A DNA stretch of 13,421 nucleotides from Methyloprofundus sp. (GTDB lineage Bacteria; Pseudomonadota; Gammaproteobacteria; Methylococcales; Methylomonadaceae), in assembly GCA_030636485.1 (NCBI GenBank), contig DAOVWV010000015.1:1-13421 (forward strand), given 5' to 3'. Position numbers and translations under genes: made by a program. Shown here one piece after another: positions 1 through 7,121 of this stretch. Every line of letters starts with the position of its first letter. The first letter of the stretch is position 1. Below the pieces are notes generated by a model that saw only the letters and a program-made list of their open reading frames with translations, had not been told where the DNA came from and did not search any database.

Positions 1-244
1 GTTCTTTTTCGATGATTTTTTCAACTGTCTGCCAGTAGATAGGTTCGATATAGATAGCATCCGCCATATTAGGGTCAGTCATAATCGTTGCCGGATTAGA
101 ATTGACCAGAATAATGCGGTAGCCTTCTTCGCGTAGTGCTTTACACGCCTGTGTGCCTGAATAGTCAAACTCACAGGCTTGACCAATCACTATAGGCCCT
201 GCGCCTAATAATAAAATGGATTTTATGTCGGTTCTTTTTGGCAT
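1..244 (-). CDS. carB: carbamoyl-phosphate synthase large subunit, N-terminal part (window-truncated)
   Basis: The 81 visible codons begin [20 protein letters not shown] and continue with [20 protein letters not shown] and [12 protein letters not shown]. This is the highly conserved N-terminus of the large subunit, the start of the first biotin-carboxylase-like ATP-grasp half. CarB takes ammonia delivered from CarA and, with bicarbonate and two ATP, makes carbamoyl phosphate in the cytoplasm for pyrimidine and arginine synthesis. The gene lies 20 bp downstream of carA on the same strand, the usual carAB operon order. No strong Shine-Dalgarno is visible before the ATG at 244, so translation may depend on carA. 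The remainder lies off the left edge. Confidence 0.97.
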   Translation of the reverse strand, partial: MPKRTDIKSILLLGAGPIVIGQACEFDYSGTQACKALREEGYRIILVNSNPATIMTDPNMADAIYIEPIYWQTVEKIIEKE

Positions 245-264
245 ATTCGTTTAAAACTCAATGA

Positions 265-1392
265 TTAGTTAGCTGGGGTCATCATCTGCATAAAGTCATC
301 AAAGAGTGACTCTACATCATGTGGACCAGGGCTGGCTTCTGGGTGCCCCTGAAAGCTCATGGCAGGAATGTCGGTACGTGCAATACCTTGCAAGCTCCCA
401 TCAAATAAGGAATGGTACGTTGCCGTTAAATTATCAGGCAAGGTTTTTTCATCCACTGCAAAACCATGATTTTGACTGCTGATCATGACGCGCCCCGTCG
501 CTTTTTCCTGTACAGGATGATTCGCGCCATGATGACCGAATTTCATCTTTTCAGTTTTTGCACCGCAGGCCAATGCCAATAACTGGTGTCCAAGGCAAAT
601 ACCAAACACCGGTACTTTTTGCTCTAAAATAGTTTGAATTGCAGCGATAGCGTAAGTGCAAGGCTCTGGGTCACCCGGGCCATTAGAGAGAAAAACACCG
701 TCTGGCTTCATGGCTAAAACATCCGCTGCAGGTGTCGTTGCAGGTACAACGGTCACGCGACAGCCGCGATTAGCTAATAAGCGTAAGATATTGCGTTTGA
801 CACCAAAGTCATAGGCAACGACATGCTTGTTTAAGTTTTCTGCCTGGGTATGTCCCTGTTGTAATTGCCAGGTATTTTCTGTCCACTCATAGGCTTCTGC
901 GGTTGTCACTTGTTGCGCTAAATCCATCCCCTTTAAACCAGAAAAACCCTCAATAGCCGTTTTTGCATCCGCTTCATTAATTGATTCGCCTGCGATAATA
1001 CAGCCTCTTTGCGCGCCTTTGTCACGTAATAAGCGTGTTAATTGACGCGTATCAATTTCCGCAATGGCAACCACATTGTTGGCTTGCAGATAGTCTGTCA
1101 GATTTTTTTCTGAACGGAAATTACTGGCAAGTATGGGTAAGTCGCGAATAACCAAACCACTGGCAAAAACGGCCGCCGATTCATTATCTTCGTCATTAGT
1201 GCCCACATTGCCAATATGTGGATAAGTTAACGTGACAATCTGTTTTGCATAGGAAGGATCACTGAGGATTTCCTGATACCCGGTCAATGATGTATTAAAT
1301 ACCACTTCTCCTGCTGAACAGCCATCTGCGCCTATTGATACGCCATGAAAAACTGTCCCATCTTCCAACATCAGTAATGCCGGTTTGTTCAT
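265..1392 (-). CDS. carA: carbamoyl-phosphate synthase small (glutaminase) subunit
   Basis: The 375-residue product has the two-domain layout of CarA: an N-terminal CPSase small-chain domain (about 1-135, with [17 protein letters not shown]) and a C-terminal class I glutamine amidotransferase domain (about 190-370). The Cys-His-Glu triad is visible as Cys266 in GICLGHQ and His350/Glu352 in [11 protein letters not shown]. CarA hydrolyses glutamine and channels ammonia to CarB. I chose the start at 1392 (MNKPALL) because an AAGGTGG Shine-Dalgarno sits just upstream and the length matches the family (about 380). The reading frame extends 13 codons further upstream, but those codons run into a hairpin in the leader and look non-coding. 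Confidence 0.97.
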   Translation of the reverse strand: MNKPALLMLEDGTVFHGVSIGADGCSAGEVVFNTSLTGYQEILSDPSYAKQIVTLTYPHIGNVGTNDEDNESAAVFASGLVIRDLPILASNFRSEKNLTDYLQANNVVAIAEIDTRQLTRLLRDKGAQRGCIIAGESINEADAKTAIEGFSGLKGMDLAQQVTTAEAYEWTENTWQLQQGHTQAENLNKHVVAYDFGVKRNILRLLANRGCRVTVVPATTPAADVLAMKPDGVFLSNGPGDPEPCTYAIAAIQTILEQKVPVFGICLGHQLLALACGAKTEKMKFGHHGANHPVQEKATGRVMISSQNHGFAVDEKTLPDNLTATYHSLFDGSLQGIARTDIPAMSFQGHPEASPGPHDVESLFDDFMQMMTPAN

Positions 1393-1414
1393 TATATCCA
1401 CCTTAAATGTACAA

Positions 1415-1444
1415 AACGGGAGGAGTCTCACGACTCATCCCGTT
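1415..1444 (-). promoter_or_regulatory. carA leader hairpin (possible attenuator or RBS-proximal structure)
   Basis: Two 13-base arms (1415-1427 and 1432-1444) pair with a single mismatch around a four-base loop. Read on the carA strand, the loop is GTGA, a GNRA-type tetraloop. The stem ends in CCCG and is followed by TTTTG, and the carA Shine-Dalgarno lies only about 10 bases further on. The T-tract is short, so it could be a weak intrinsic terminator/attenuator, a stabilising 5' structure or a protein site. Pyrimidine or arginine control of carAB is common, but no known leader element is recognised here. Confidence 0.5.
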
Positions 1445-1509
1445 ATGAAATAAATATACCTGGTTTTCAGGCTATTCGAAAAATCGAATAAATCGGTTAA
1501 TTTTACTGA

Positions 1510-1515
1510 ATTATA
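1510..1515 (-). promoter_or_regulatory. candidate -10 box for carAB
   Basis: On the minus strand the hexamer reads TATAAT, a perfect sigma70 -10 match about 118 bases upstream of the carA start. No good -35 is present at 16-18 bp (the sequence there is A-rich), so this is only a candidate. A start near 1503 would give a leader of about 110 nt containing the 1415-1444 hairpin and a smaller 6-bp stem at 1474-1489. Confidence 0.25.
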
Positions 1516-1738
1516 GGGAGGAGGTCATTAATATTTTTAAATTAATCACTCTATACATAATGCTGCACTGATAACAGGGGTCTTTGGCGAAATATAATCT
1601 CCTGAATTCAGGGTATGCCAGTGTACTCTGCCGTTGTATAACGCAGCAGGTGGCTAATAAAGACAGGTCTGTTGTCGAAGTTATTTTATGCACCTTGTTG
1701 AGATTGCTATACTATGACAAAAATCGGTACTCTTTATT

Positions 1739-1768
1739 TTGACAGAAATGTATAGGGCCGAGTATTAA
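1739..1768 (+). promoter_or_regulatory. candidate sigma70 promoter of the halogenase-like gene
   Basis: A perfect TTGACA -35 at 1739-1744 is followed after 18 bp by TATTAA at 1763-1768. Transcription starting near 1775 would give a leader of about 75 nt containing the stem-loop at 1797-1830. The assignment rests on consensus match and position only. Confidence 0.45.
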
Positions 1769-1796
1769 TAATGCCCCCGTTGTTTTATCAACACTG

Positions 1797-1830
1797 AAAC
1801 AGCTAGGTTAAAGCCAGCTTCCTAGCGTTT
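1797..1830 (+). promoter_or_regulatory. stem-loop in the 5' leader of the halogenase-like gene
   Basis: The arms AAAC-A-GCTAGG (1797-1807) and CCTAGCGTTT (1821-1830) pair over 10 bp with one bulged A. An inner AAGC/GCTT pair lies at 1811-1814 and 1817-1820. The structure ends 10 bases before the GGAG Shine-Dalgarno (1841-1844). It is not followed by a T-run, so a simple terminator is unlikely. It may be an operator or a leader structure affecting translation. Confidence 0.35.
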
Positions 1831-1850
1831 AACATGTACCGGAGAATTGA

Positions 1851-3455
1851 ATGCACAAGGCATATGATGTCCTTATTATGGGAGGAGGGCTATCTGGACT
1901 CTCTCTCGCCATCCAGCTAAAACGAAGAATGGAAAATATTCGTATTCTGATTGCCGAAAAAGCATCCTATCCTGTGCCTGAAGCCGCACATAAGGTGGGC
2001 GAGTCTTCGGTAGAAATCGCCAGTCATTACTTTGAAGACATTTTAGGTTTGCAGGCTGAACTGGAGAACGAACTGCCTAAACTGGGTCTGCGTTTTTTTT
2101 ACAGCTATCGGGATAATCGGGATATTACCCAGCGTATTGAGCTGGGCCCGAGTACTTTTCCTGCCTCAAAAAGTTATCAATTGGATCGCGGCCGGTTTGA
2201 GAATGCGTTAATTGAGCGCTGTCATAAATTAGGCATTGATTTTCAGGATAACTGTAAGGTTAAAGAGTTTTCTCTGGGTAAAAACGATCATCATATTACA
2301 CTGTTACAAAATGGCCAGGAAAGTGCTGTGCAGAGTAAATGGTTAATCGATGCCAGTGGTCGCATGGGGTTGTTGAAACGAAAATTAAAGCTGGCAAAAA
2401 CCGCTTATCATGATGTGAATGCTTCATGGTTCAGAATTAATCAGCAGATCAGAGTGGATGACTGGGATACTGAGCAGTCGTGGCAAGATAGAGTTAAAGA
2501 ACCAAGGTGGCTGAGTACTAATCATTTATTAGGTGAAGGTTACTGGGTGTGGATTATTCCTTTATCATCAGGTGCCACCAGTATCGGTATCGTTGCAGAG
2601 GCTAAAATTCATCCCTATGCTGAGATTAATACGTTTGAGCGGGCAAAAGTTTGGCTGAAAAAATACGAACCACAGCTTGCCGGGATTATTGATCAGCATA
2701 GTGATCAGTTTCAGGATTTTCTGACTTTAAAACATTATTCCTACAATTGTAAACAAATGTTTTCAGCGGATGGCTGGGCCATTACCGGTGATGCCGGTGT
2801 TTTCCTGGATCCCTTTTATTCACCGGGCAGTGATTTTATTGCCATGAATAATGGTTTTATTACTGAGCTGATTGTTAAGCAATATGCTGGAGAAGAGATT
2901 GCTTTAGCGGCTGTGCAGTATGAGAAATTATTCCGTACCCTGTTTTTAGCCTTTGGTCCTGTCTATGAGGATCAGTATCCGATTATGGGGAATGCCAAAG
3001 TGATGACGATAAAAGTAATCTGGGATTTTACGCTTTACTGGAGCGGTATCGCAGTCTTATTTTTTAGGGACAAGCTATGTGATTTGATGTTTATGCAATC
3101 TGCCGCCGTTGCATTGCAGCAGGTATATCAGCTTAATAGACAGATGCAGAGTCTATTCCGGCACTGGGCCGAGCTGGACTTATCGACGGATGATATGAGT
3201 GATGTTTTTGTGAATTACAGTCATATTGGTTTTGTGCAGCAATTAAATAAGGACTTGCATAAGCAGTTGGGTGATGACGCATTACAGCAACAACTGCTCT
3301 TGAATATTGCCTTTATCAGAGAGTTGGCAAATGAAATTGGCACAGAAGCGACACGGACATTTCCCGAATTAAAACAGCATGTGCCTGAAATGTATGCGGG
3401 GCATTCTGATCATTTGCATGATGTTTTTGCATCCTTTAGGCCATTGCCCCGTTGA
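1851..3455 (+). CDS. flavin-dependent halogenase-like FAD oxidoreductase
   Basis: The 534-residue protein begins with an FAD-binding Rossmann motif, GGGLSGLSLAIQL (11-23), followed by HKVGESS (47-53), typical of the tryptophan/phenolic halogenase superfamily. WVWIIP at 232-237 matches the WxWxIP halogenase signature. The GDAGVFLDPFYSPGSDF stretch (313-329) fits the Fx.Px.Sx.G pattern (F318, P321, S324, G326). Lys77 in LPKLGLRFF is placed where halogenases carry the lysine that activates HOCl/HOBr. The C-terminal 200 residues are less familiar and may be substrate- or carrier-binding. Start: ATG with GGAG six bases upstream. By context it may halogenate an aryl-polyene head group, as in xanthomonadin or flexirubin pathways (inference). 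A related non-halogenating oxidase remains possible. Its last 20 bp overlap the convergent ketoreductase gene. Confidence 0.75.
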   Translation: MHKAYDVLIMGGGLSGLSLAIQLKRRMENIRILIAEKASYPVPEAAHKVGESSVEIASHYFEDILGLQAELENELPKLGLRFFYSYRDNRDITQRIELGPSTFPASKSYQLDRGRFENALIERCHKLGIDFQDNCKVKEFSLGKNDHHITLLQNGQESAVQSKWLIDASGRMGLLKRKLKLAKTAYHDVNASWFRINQQIRVDDWDTEQSWQDRVKEPRWLSTNHLLGEGYWVWIIPLSSGATSIGIVAEAKIHPYAEINTFERAKVWLKKYEPQLAGIIDQHSDQFQDFLTLKHYSYNCKQMFSADGWAITGDAGVFLDPFYSPGSDFIAMNNGFITELIVKQYAGEEIALAAVQYEKLFRTLFLAFGPVYEDQYPIMGNAKVMTIKVIWDFTLYWSGIAVLFFRDKLCDLMFMQSAAVALQQVYQLNRQMQSLFRHWAELDLSTDDMSDVFVNYSHIGFVQQLNKDLHKQLGDDALQQQLLLNIAFIRELANEIGTEATRTFPELKQHVPEMYAGHSDHLHDVFASFRPLPR

Positions 3456-4155
3456 TATTAATGATTTGTCCCGAGATATAGGCTGCATCATCGGAGCAGA
3501 GAAAAGCGGCAAGGGCAGCCACTTCTTCTGGCTTGCCTGCGCGTTTCATCGGTACGATATTTTTAATCATCTGCTTATCAAAGCTGTTTTCCGTCATACT
3601 CCCCTCTATGATGCCCGGGGCAATCGCATTAACCGTGATTTTGCGTGAAGCGAGTTCCTGGGCTAATGATTTGGTGGCACCGTTTAAGGCAGCCTTTGCG
3701 GCGGAATAATTACATTGACCACGATTGCCCATAACACCGGCAACCGAGGACATATTGATAATACGCCCCCAGCGGCTTTGTATCATTGGCATCAATAGAG
3801 GTTGGGTGACATTGTAAAAGCCATGCAGCGAAACATCGATCACATCTGCCCAGTTTTCCCGGCTCATTCCGGCCAGTGGAGCGTCGCGGTGTATGCCAGC
3901 ATTATTAATGATGATTTGAATAAGCCCTGAGTCAGAGAGCTTTTTGAGTGCTTCTTCGGTGGCGGCTGCATCACAAACATCAAAGGCAATCGCTTCAGCC
4001 GAGCCTCCTTGTTGCTGGATATGCTCGGCAATTTGCTGGGCTTTCTTATGGTTATGATTGCTATGCACAATCACGTGGATATTGTTTGCTGCAAGGCGAT
4101 AGCAGATAGCAGAACCTATATCGCCGCTACCACCGGTAATCAGTGCTTTTTTCAT
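3436..4155 (-). CDS. 3-oxoacyl-ACP reductase, FabG/ApeQ-like SDR
   Basis: This 239-residue classical short-chain dehydrogenase should reduce 3-oxoacyl-ACP intermediates with NADPH. Visible elements are the cofactor motif TGGSGDIG (7-14), NNAG (84-87), catalytic Ser137 (NMSSVAG), Tyr150 and Lys154 (YSAAK), and the C-terminal ISGQIININGAMA typical of FabG. VMGNRGQCNYSAAK and the overall pattern resemble aryl-polyene-cluster ketoreductases. The Asn of the Asn-Ser-Tyr-Lys tetrad appears to be Ser109 (DVSLHGF where E. coli FabG has TNLSS). It is the last gene of the minus-strand operon; its ATG overlaps the upstream dehydratase stop by 4 bp, which implies coupled translation. Its 3' end overlaps the opposite-strand halogenase-like gene by 20 bp. 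General fatty-acid FabG is unlikely because the usual fab neighbours are absent. Confidence 0.9.
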   Translation of the reverse strand: MKKALITGGSGDIGSAICYRLAANNIHVIVHSNHNHKKAQQIAEHIQQQGGSAEAIAFDVCDAAATEEALKKLSDSGLIQIIINNAGIHRDAPLAGMSRENWADVIDVSLHGFYNVTQPLLMPMIQSRWGRIINMSSVAGVMGNRGQCNYSAAKAALNGATKSLAQELASRKITVNAIAPGIIEGSMTENSFDKQMIKNIVPMKRAGKPEEVAALAAFLCSDDAAYISGQIININGAMA

Positions 4156-4586
4156 GTGTGTGTATGGATAACAGTTGCCCGGGCATCAAGCAGTAATGTA
4201 CCTTGATCATCGGTGATACGGAACGAATAGACTGCCCCGTTTTCTATTTTTAATTCTGCGCTGGCTGCTATATGCATCGCGCCTGTGAGTGTGTCTAAGC
4301 TATCAATATGAAAGTGTGCGCCGCGTACCGCAGCGAGGTAGCCAGGTAATGATTTTCCAGACAGTAGGCCGCCGTGTATTGCCATTGACTGTGCGCCATA
4401 TTCAATCAAATGCATCGCTGAGAGACTGCCATTTAAGCGTAACGGATTGTTACTGTCTAAATGCGAGAGGCTGATGCAGTGAATATGATGAGTGCTCCAT
4501 GAGCTTACCTGATCAATAAGCATCATTGTTCCTGCGTGTGGGATCAGGTGTGCAAATTGAGCTTGCAGGATAGGCTTATCATTCAT
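4152..4586 (-). CDS. ApeP-like 3-hydroxyacyl-ACP dehydratase (hotdog fold)
   Basis: With the start at MNDKPIL this is a 144-residue protein. It shows LIPHAGTMMLIDQV (14-27, with His17) and MHLIEYGAQSMAIHGGLL (58-75, with Glu62), the two hallmark segments of the ApeP/FabZ-like dehydratases of aryl-polyene clusters. It should remove water from 3-hydroxyacyl-ACP during chain extension. I took Met at 4586, which overlaps the upstream acyltransferase stop by 8 bp; Met at 4589 is equally possible. The frame stays open to 4634, but those extra 16 residues lie inside the acyltransferase gene and do not match the family start. No clear Shine-Dalgarno is present, in keeping with translational coupling. 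A second dehydratase (ApeI-like) lies two genes upstream, as in known APE clusters. Confidence 0.85.
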   Translation of the reverse strand: MNDKPILQAQFAHLIPHAGTMMLIDQVSSWSTHHIHCISLSHLDSNNPLRLNGSLSAMHLIEYGAQSMAIHGGLLSGKSLPGYLAAVRGAHFHIDSLDTLTGAMHIAASAELKIENGAVYSFRITDDQGTLLLDARATVIHTHT

Positions 4587-5484
4587 CATATTGCCAATAG
4601 TCATAAAAATTGAACCAGTTATAGGGAGTCTCAAGCATTTGCTTTTCTAATATATCGACATATTTCTGGGTGTAGGCCTGTATATCTTGTTGTCTTGTTT
4701 TTCGATTAAGCACAACCTCTTCGGCAAGCAATTCAAAGCGAATTTTATAACGGTTGCCGCCTAGGTAAACACCAAAAAAGACAATCAACGGTACTTTTAA
4801 AACAGATGCCAGCAGAATGGGGGCGGTCGACATTTTAACCGGTTCGCCCAGGAGTGAGCAAGTCACTGTTTTTTCATTGCCATCGCCTAAAATACGGTCA
4901 CCTAATAAGCCGACGGTTGAGCCATTTTCAATCGCTTCTTTTACTTTTAATAGTCCACTGGGTGAGCCATCCAAAGAAATCAAGGTGTCAGCGACATCAG
5001 CATTCAGCGCATTCAGTACCTGTACCATCATCGGTGCCTGATGCTCGTACATTAAGATTTTTATCGGCAAAGGGTAGTTACTCACCGCATAACTGCGCAA
5101 TACTTCAAAGCTCCCGATATGGCTACCTAATAGTAAGCAGCCTACACCGGATTTACTATAGCTTCTGAGGATGTTGACGGTGGGGAAGCTAATATCTAAT
5201 TTATCAAATTGACCTGTTAGCAAGTAAACCCGGTCCAGAATTGTCGCTGCAAAGGTGTGGATGTGTTTTGCGCTATCTAGCCACGTTACTTTACGCTTTA
5301 AAACTCTTGCTAAATATTGTTGCGATGCCTTTCGTTGTGGCGCAGCAAACAGTAAAAAGTACAGACTAATAGGGTAAAGCAGGCTTCGTGCGACGGGACG
5401 ACCAAGGTGCAGGGCAATCCAGCGTATCAACAGTAAGGTGAAAGGGGTGCTACGTTCTTTACTTTTTTGCCATTCTTTAGTCAT
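4579..5484 (-). CDS. LpxL/HtrB-type acyltransferase of aryl-polyene cluster type
   Basis: The 301-residue protein belongs to the lipid A biosynthesis acyltransferase family: a hydrophobic N-terminal stretch (about 33-48) that likely anchors it to the inner membrane, the HxxxxE catalytic motif as His122-Glu127 in LLLGSHIGSFEVLR, LLGDR near 193-197, and a C-terminal PYNWFNFYDYW typical of the cluster-associated subfamily. In APE pathways such enzymes are thought to transfer the finished polyene acyl chain onto a lipid acceptor; the acceptor is not known. The ATG at 5484 overlaps the stop of the ApeI-like gene by 8 bp. Housekeeping LpxL/LpxM is less likely given the operon, though lipid A acylation cannot be excluded. 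Confidence 0.85.
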   Translation of the reverse strand: MTKEWQKSKERSTPFTLLLIRWIALHLGRPVARSLLYPISLYFLLFAAPQRKASQQYLARVLKRKVTWLDSAKHIHTFAATILDRVYLLTGQFDKLDISFPTVNILRSYSKSGVGCLLLGSHIGSFEVLRSYAVSNYPLPIKILMYEHQAPMMVQVLNALNADVADTLISLDGSPSGLLKVKEAIENGSTVGLLGDRILGDGNEKTVTCSLLGEPVKMSTAPILLASVLKVPLIVFFGVYLGGNRYKIRFELLAEEVVLNRKTRQQDIQAYTQKYVDILEKQMLETPYNWFNFYDYWQYDE

Positions 5485-5797
5485 CGTTTAGCCCCTGTTT
5501 TTCTTTAATGATAAATGAACCTGTGACCAGTGTTTGTTTATCATAATGGCAGGTAAATTTAATTTTTTGTGCCGATAGCTGGGTTAATTGGATAATAAAC
5601 TCCTGGTCAGGTGATAGTGGATAAAGAAATTTTGCCTGGGTTAAAGTGTCTATCGTGTACTCAGGAAGCCAGTTTAAAAGTTGTTGTTGCACGTAATCTA
5701 AAATTACCACACCGGGGACAATGGGGTTGCCGGGGAAATGCCCCGCAAAACAAGGGTGGCTGGCAGGAATGCAATAGTGCTGTTTATTTTCTGGCAA
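5477..5797 (-). CDS. ApeI-like FabA/FabZ-family dehydratase, TTG start
   Basis: This small 106-residue hotdog protein carries HPCFAGHFPGNPIVPGVVIL (14-33), the FabZ-type active-site segment. His20 is the expected catalytic base, and Asp34 follows where FabZ has Glu, as is usual in ApeI-type proteins. It is predicted to dehydrate 3-hydroxyacyl-ACP in polyene synthesis. The first codon is TTG at 5797; an in-frame TGA lies a few codons upstream and there is no alternative ATG before the conserved segment, so the rare start seems forced. The start overlaps the end of the AMP-ligase gene by 14 bp and lacks a clear Shine-Dalgarno, suggesting reinitiation. Confidence 0.85.
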   Translation of the reverse strand: MPENKQHYCIPASHPCFAGHFPGNPIVPGVVILDYVQQQLLNWLPEYTIDTLTQAKFLYPLSPDQEFIIQLTQLSAQKIKFTCHYDKQTLVTGSFIIKEKQGLNDD

Positions 5798-7121
5798 GGG
5801 TGTATGTCCGTATCAGTTGGTCAAGCTCGGTTTTGATGAGTTTACCCATTTCATTACGGGGTAAAGTAGAAACCGGATATATTGCGCGGGGTATGAAAAC
5901 TGCGTCAATAGAGTGTTTCAAATGCTGGATAATGGTCTGTTTGGGTAATTGGCTAACAACCAGGGCAGATAAACGTTCATTATTGCTGGGAAAGAAGACG
6001 GCATCTTCAATGCCATCGATTGCAGTCAGGTAATGATTGAGTTCACTTAGCGAAGCCCTTTTACCTGCAATTTTGATTAAATCTGCCGAACGACCCTGTA
6101 GGGTAAATAGCCCCTGATGATCAATAGTGAAATTATCATCTAAAACGAGCGCTTTGGCAATATGCCCCCCCTGCAAAATAAACTGTTGCTGTTTTTGGAT
6201 AAGGCGGATAGTCGCGTATGGTCGCCATTGTTCTGATTGCGTTGCGCGGCGCGATGCGAAAGACAGCGTTTCAGTGCTACCAAATAATTCAAAGACAGGT
6301 GCTTGCAGCTGGTCTTCAATTTGCGCGGCAAGCTTCCGGCTCATCGGTGCAGTGGAAGATAGAATAAATTTTATATCTGCCCAGTCACAGCTAATTTGAC
6401 GACAGCTATTTAAATGCCTAGGGGTAGAAAATAGAACTTTATCGCCGTCTAAATGAGTCAGTGTCTGGTTAATGTCTTGTGGGTAGAACGGACGGCTATT
6501 ATGCAGCGTCAGCCGGGAGAATAATACCCAAAACAGCGATGTTTCCAAGCCATACATATGTTGCATGGGAGCTGTTGATAGGATTGTAATAGCCTGATCT
6601 TGTAATTTAAAACGTTGTAGTGCCAATTCTGCGGAAGTTTGAAATTCACGCCAGGTTTTCTGTATCGCCTTGGGCTGGCCTGTACTTCCCGAAGTAAATG
6701 AAATCGATAGAGGTGCATCTATATTGATAGCTGGGAAAGTTTTGCTACTTTTTTCCAGCTGTGCATGGCTAAAGCAAAAGTCAGCGTTGTCTCTATTATC
6801 GCTTAGGCGATAACTGTCGGGGTAGTTAGCCGTTAAATCTGATAGAGTGTGAGGGGTCTGATTTGATGGCAGTAATGAAACTTGTTGGCGAATCGCGACA
6901 GCAAGATAGGCAACAATAAACAGGTAACGATCCTGGCATAAGTTGATGGCATAGGACTTGTCAGGTAACTTTTCACTCAGTGCAACAGCATGGGCTAATA
7001 AATCACTACGACTCATAATAGCTGAGCTACAAAGACAAAAAGGGCTGTCTAGTGTTTTTTTTAAGTGATCACTTAGAAAAATAGTGTGCGGACTGAGTGC
7101 TGTCAAAGTAAGTGGAATCAA
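5784..7121 (-). CDS. AMP-dependent aryl/acyl ligase (ApeH/XanA2-like)
   Basis: The 445-residue ANL-superfamily enzyme shows the P-loop TSGSTGQPK (143-151), FELFGSTET (277-285), the hinge region GRSADLIKIAGKR (343-355) and the C-terminal catalytic Lys427 in LPRNEMGKLIK. GRSADLIKIAGKRASL is characteristic of ligases in aryl-polyene and xanthomonadin clusters, where they activate an aromatic acid (for example a 4-hydroxybenzoate or coumarate-type starter) as acyl-AMP and load it on a carrier protein. The family is shorter than typical acyl-CoA synthetases, and this length fits. The start is uncertain: TTG at 7121 is the first usable codon after an in-frame TAG and has no Shine-Dalgarno. Another TTG lies at 7106, and the first ATG (residue 36) would cut into conserved sequence. 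First gene of the minus-strand operon. Confidence 0.88.
   Translation of the reverse strand: MIPLTLTALSPHTIFLSDHLKKTLDSPFCLCSSAIMSRSDLLAHAVALSEKLPDKSYAINLCQDRYLFIVAYLAVAIRQQVSLLPSNQTPHTLSDLTANYPDSYRLSDNRDNADFCFSHAQLEKSSKTFPAINIDAPLSISFTSGSTGQPKAIQKTWREFQTSAELALQRFKLQDQAITILSTAPMQHMYGLETSLFWVLFSRLTLHNSRPFYPQDINQTLTHLDGDKVLFSTPRHLNSCRQISCDWADIKFILSSTAPMSRKLAAQIEDQLQAPVFELFGSTETLSFASRRATQSEQWRPYATIRLIQKQQQFILQGGHIAKALVLDDNFTIDHQGLFTLQGRSADLIKIAGKRASLSELNHYLTAIDGIEDAVFFPSNNERLSALVVSQLPKQTIIQHLKHSIDAVFIPRAIYPVSTLPRNEMGKLIKTELDQLIRTYTLARK

Larger units (their letters stand above)
1393..1850. other. 458-bp intergenic region between divergent carA and halogenase-like gene
   Basis: No convincing gene is seen. 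A 60-codon minus-strand frame (1511-1693) opens with GTG, lacks a properly spaced Shine-Dalgarno and resembles no family. The supportable content is the carA leader hairpin, a candidate -10 for carAB, a sigma70-like promoter on the plus strand and a stem-loop ahead of the gene at 1851. Confidence 0.6.

Noticed and set aside
1511..1693. 60-codon minus-strand frame upstream of carA
   Set aside because: GTG start, no properly spaced ribosome binding site, no recognisable family; probably chance in non-coding sequence.
3379..3648. 89-codon plus-strand frame over the convergent junction
   Set aside because: It overlaps two well-supported genes in other frames and has no family features.
4587..4634. 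Upstream extension of the ApeP-like gene
   Set aside because: The extra 16 residues lie within the acyltransferase coding region and do not fit the family start; Met at 4586 or 4589 gives the expected length.
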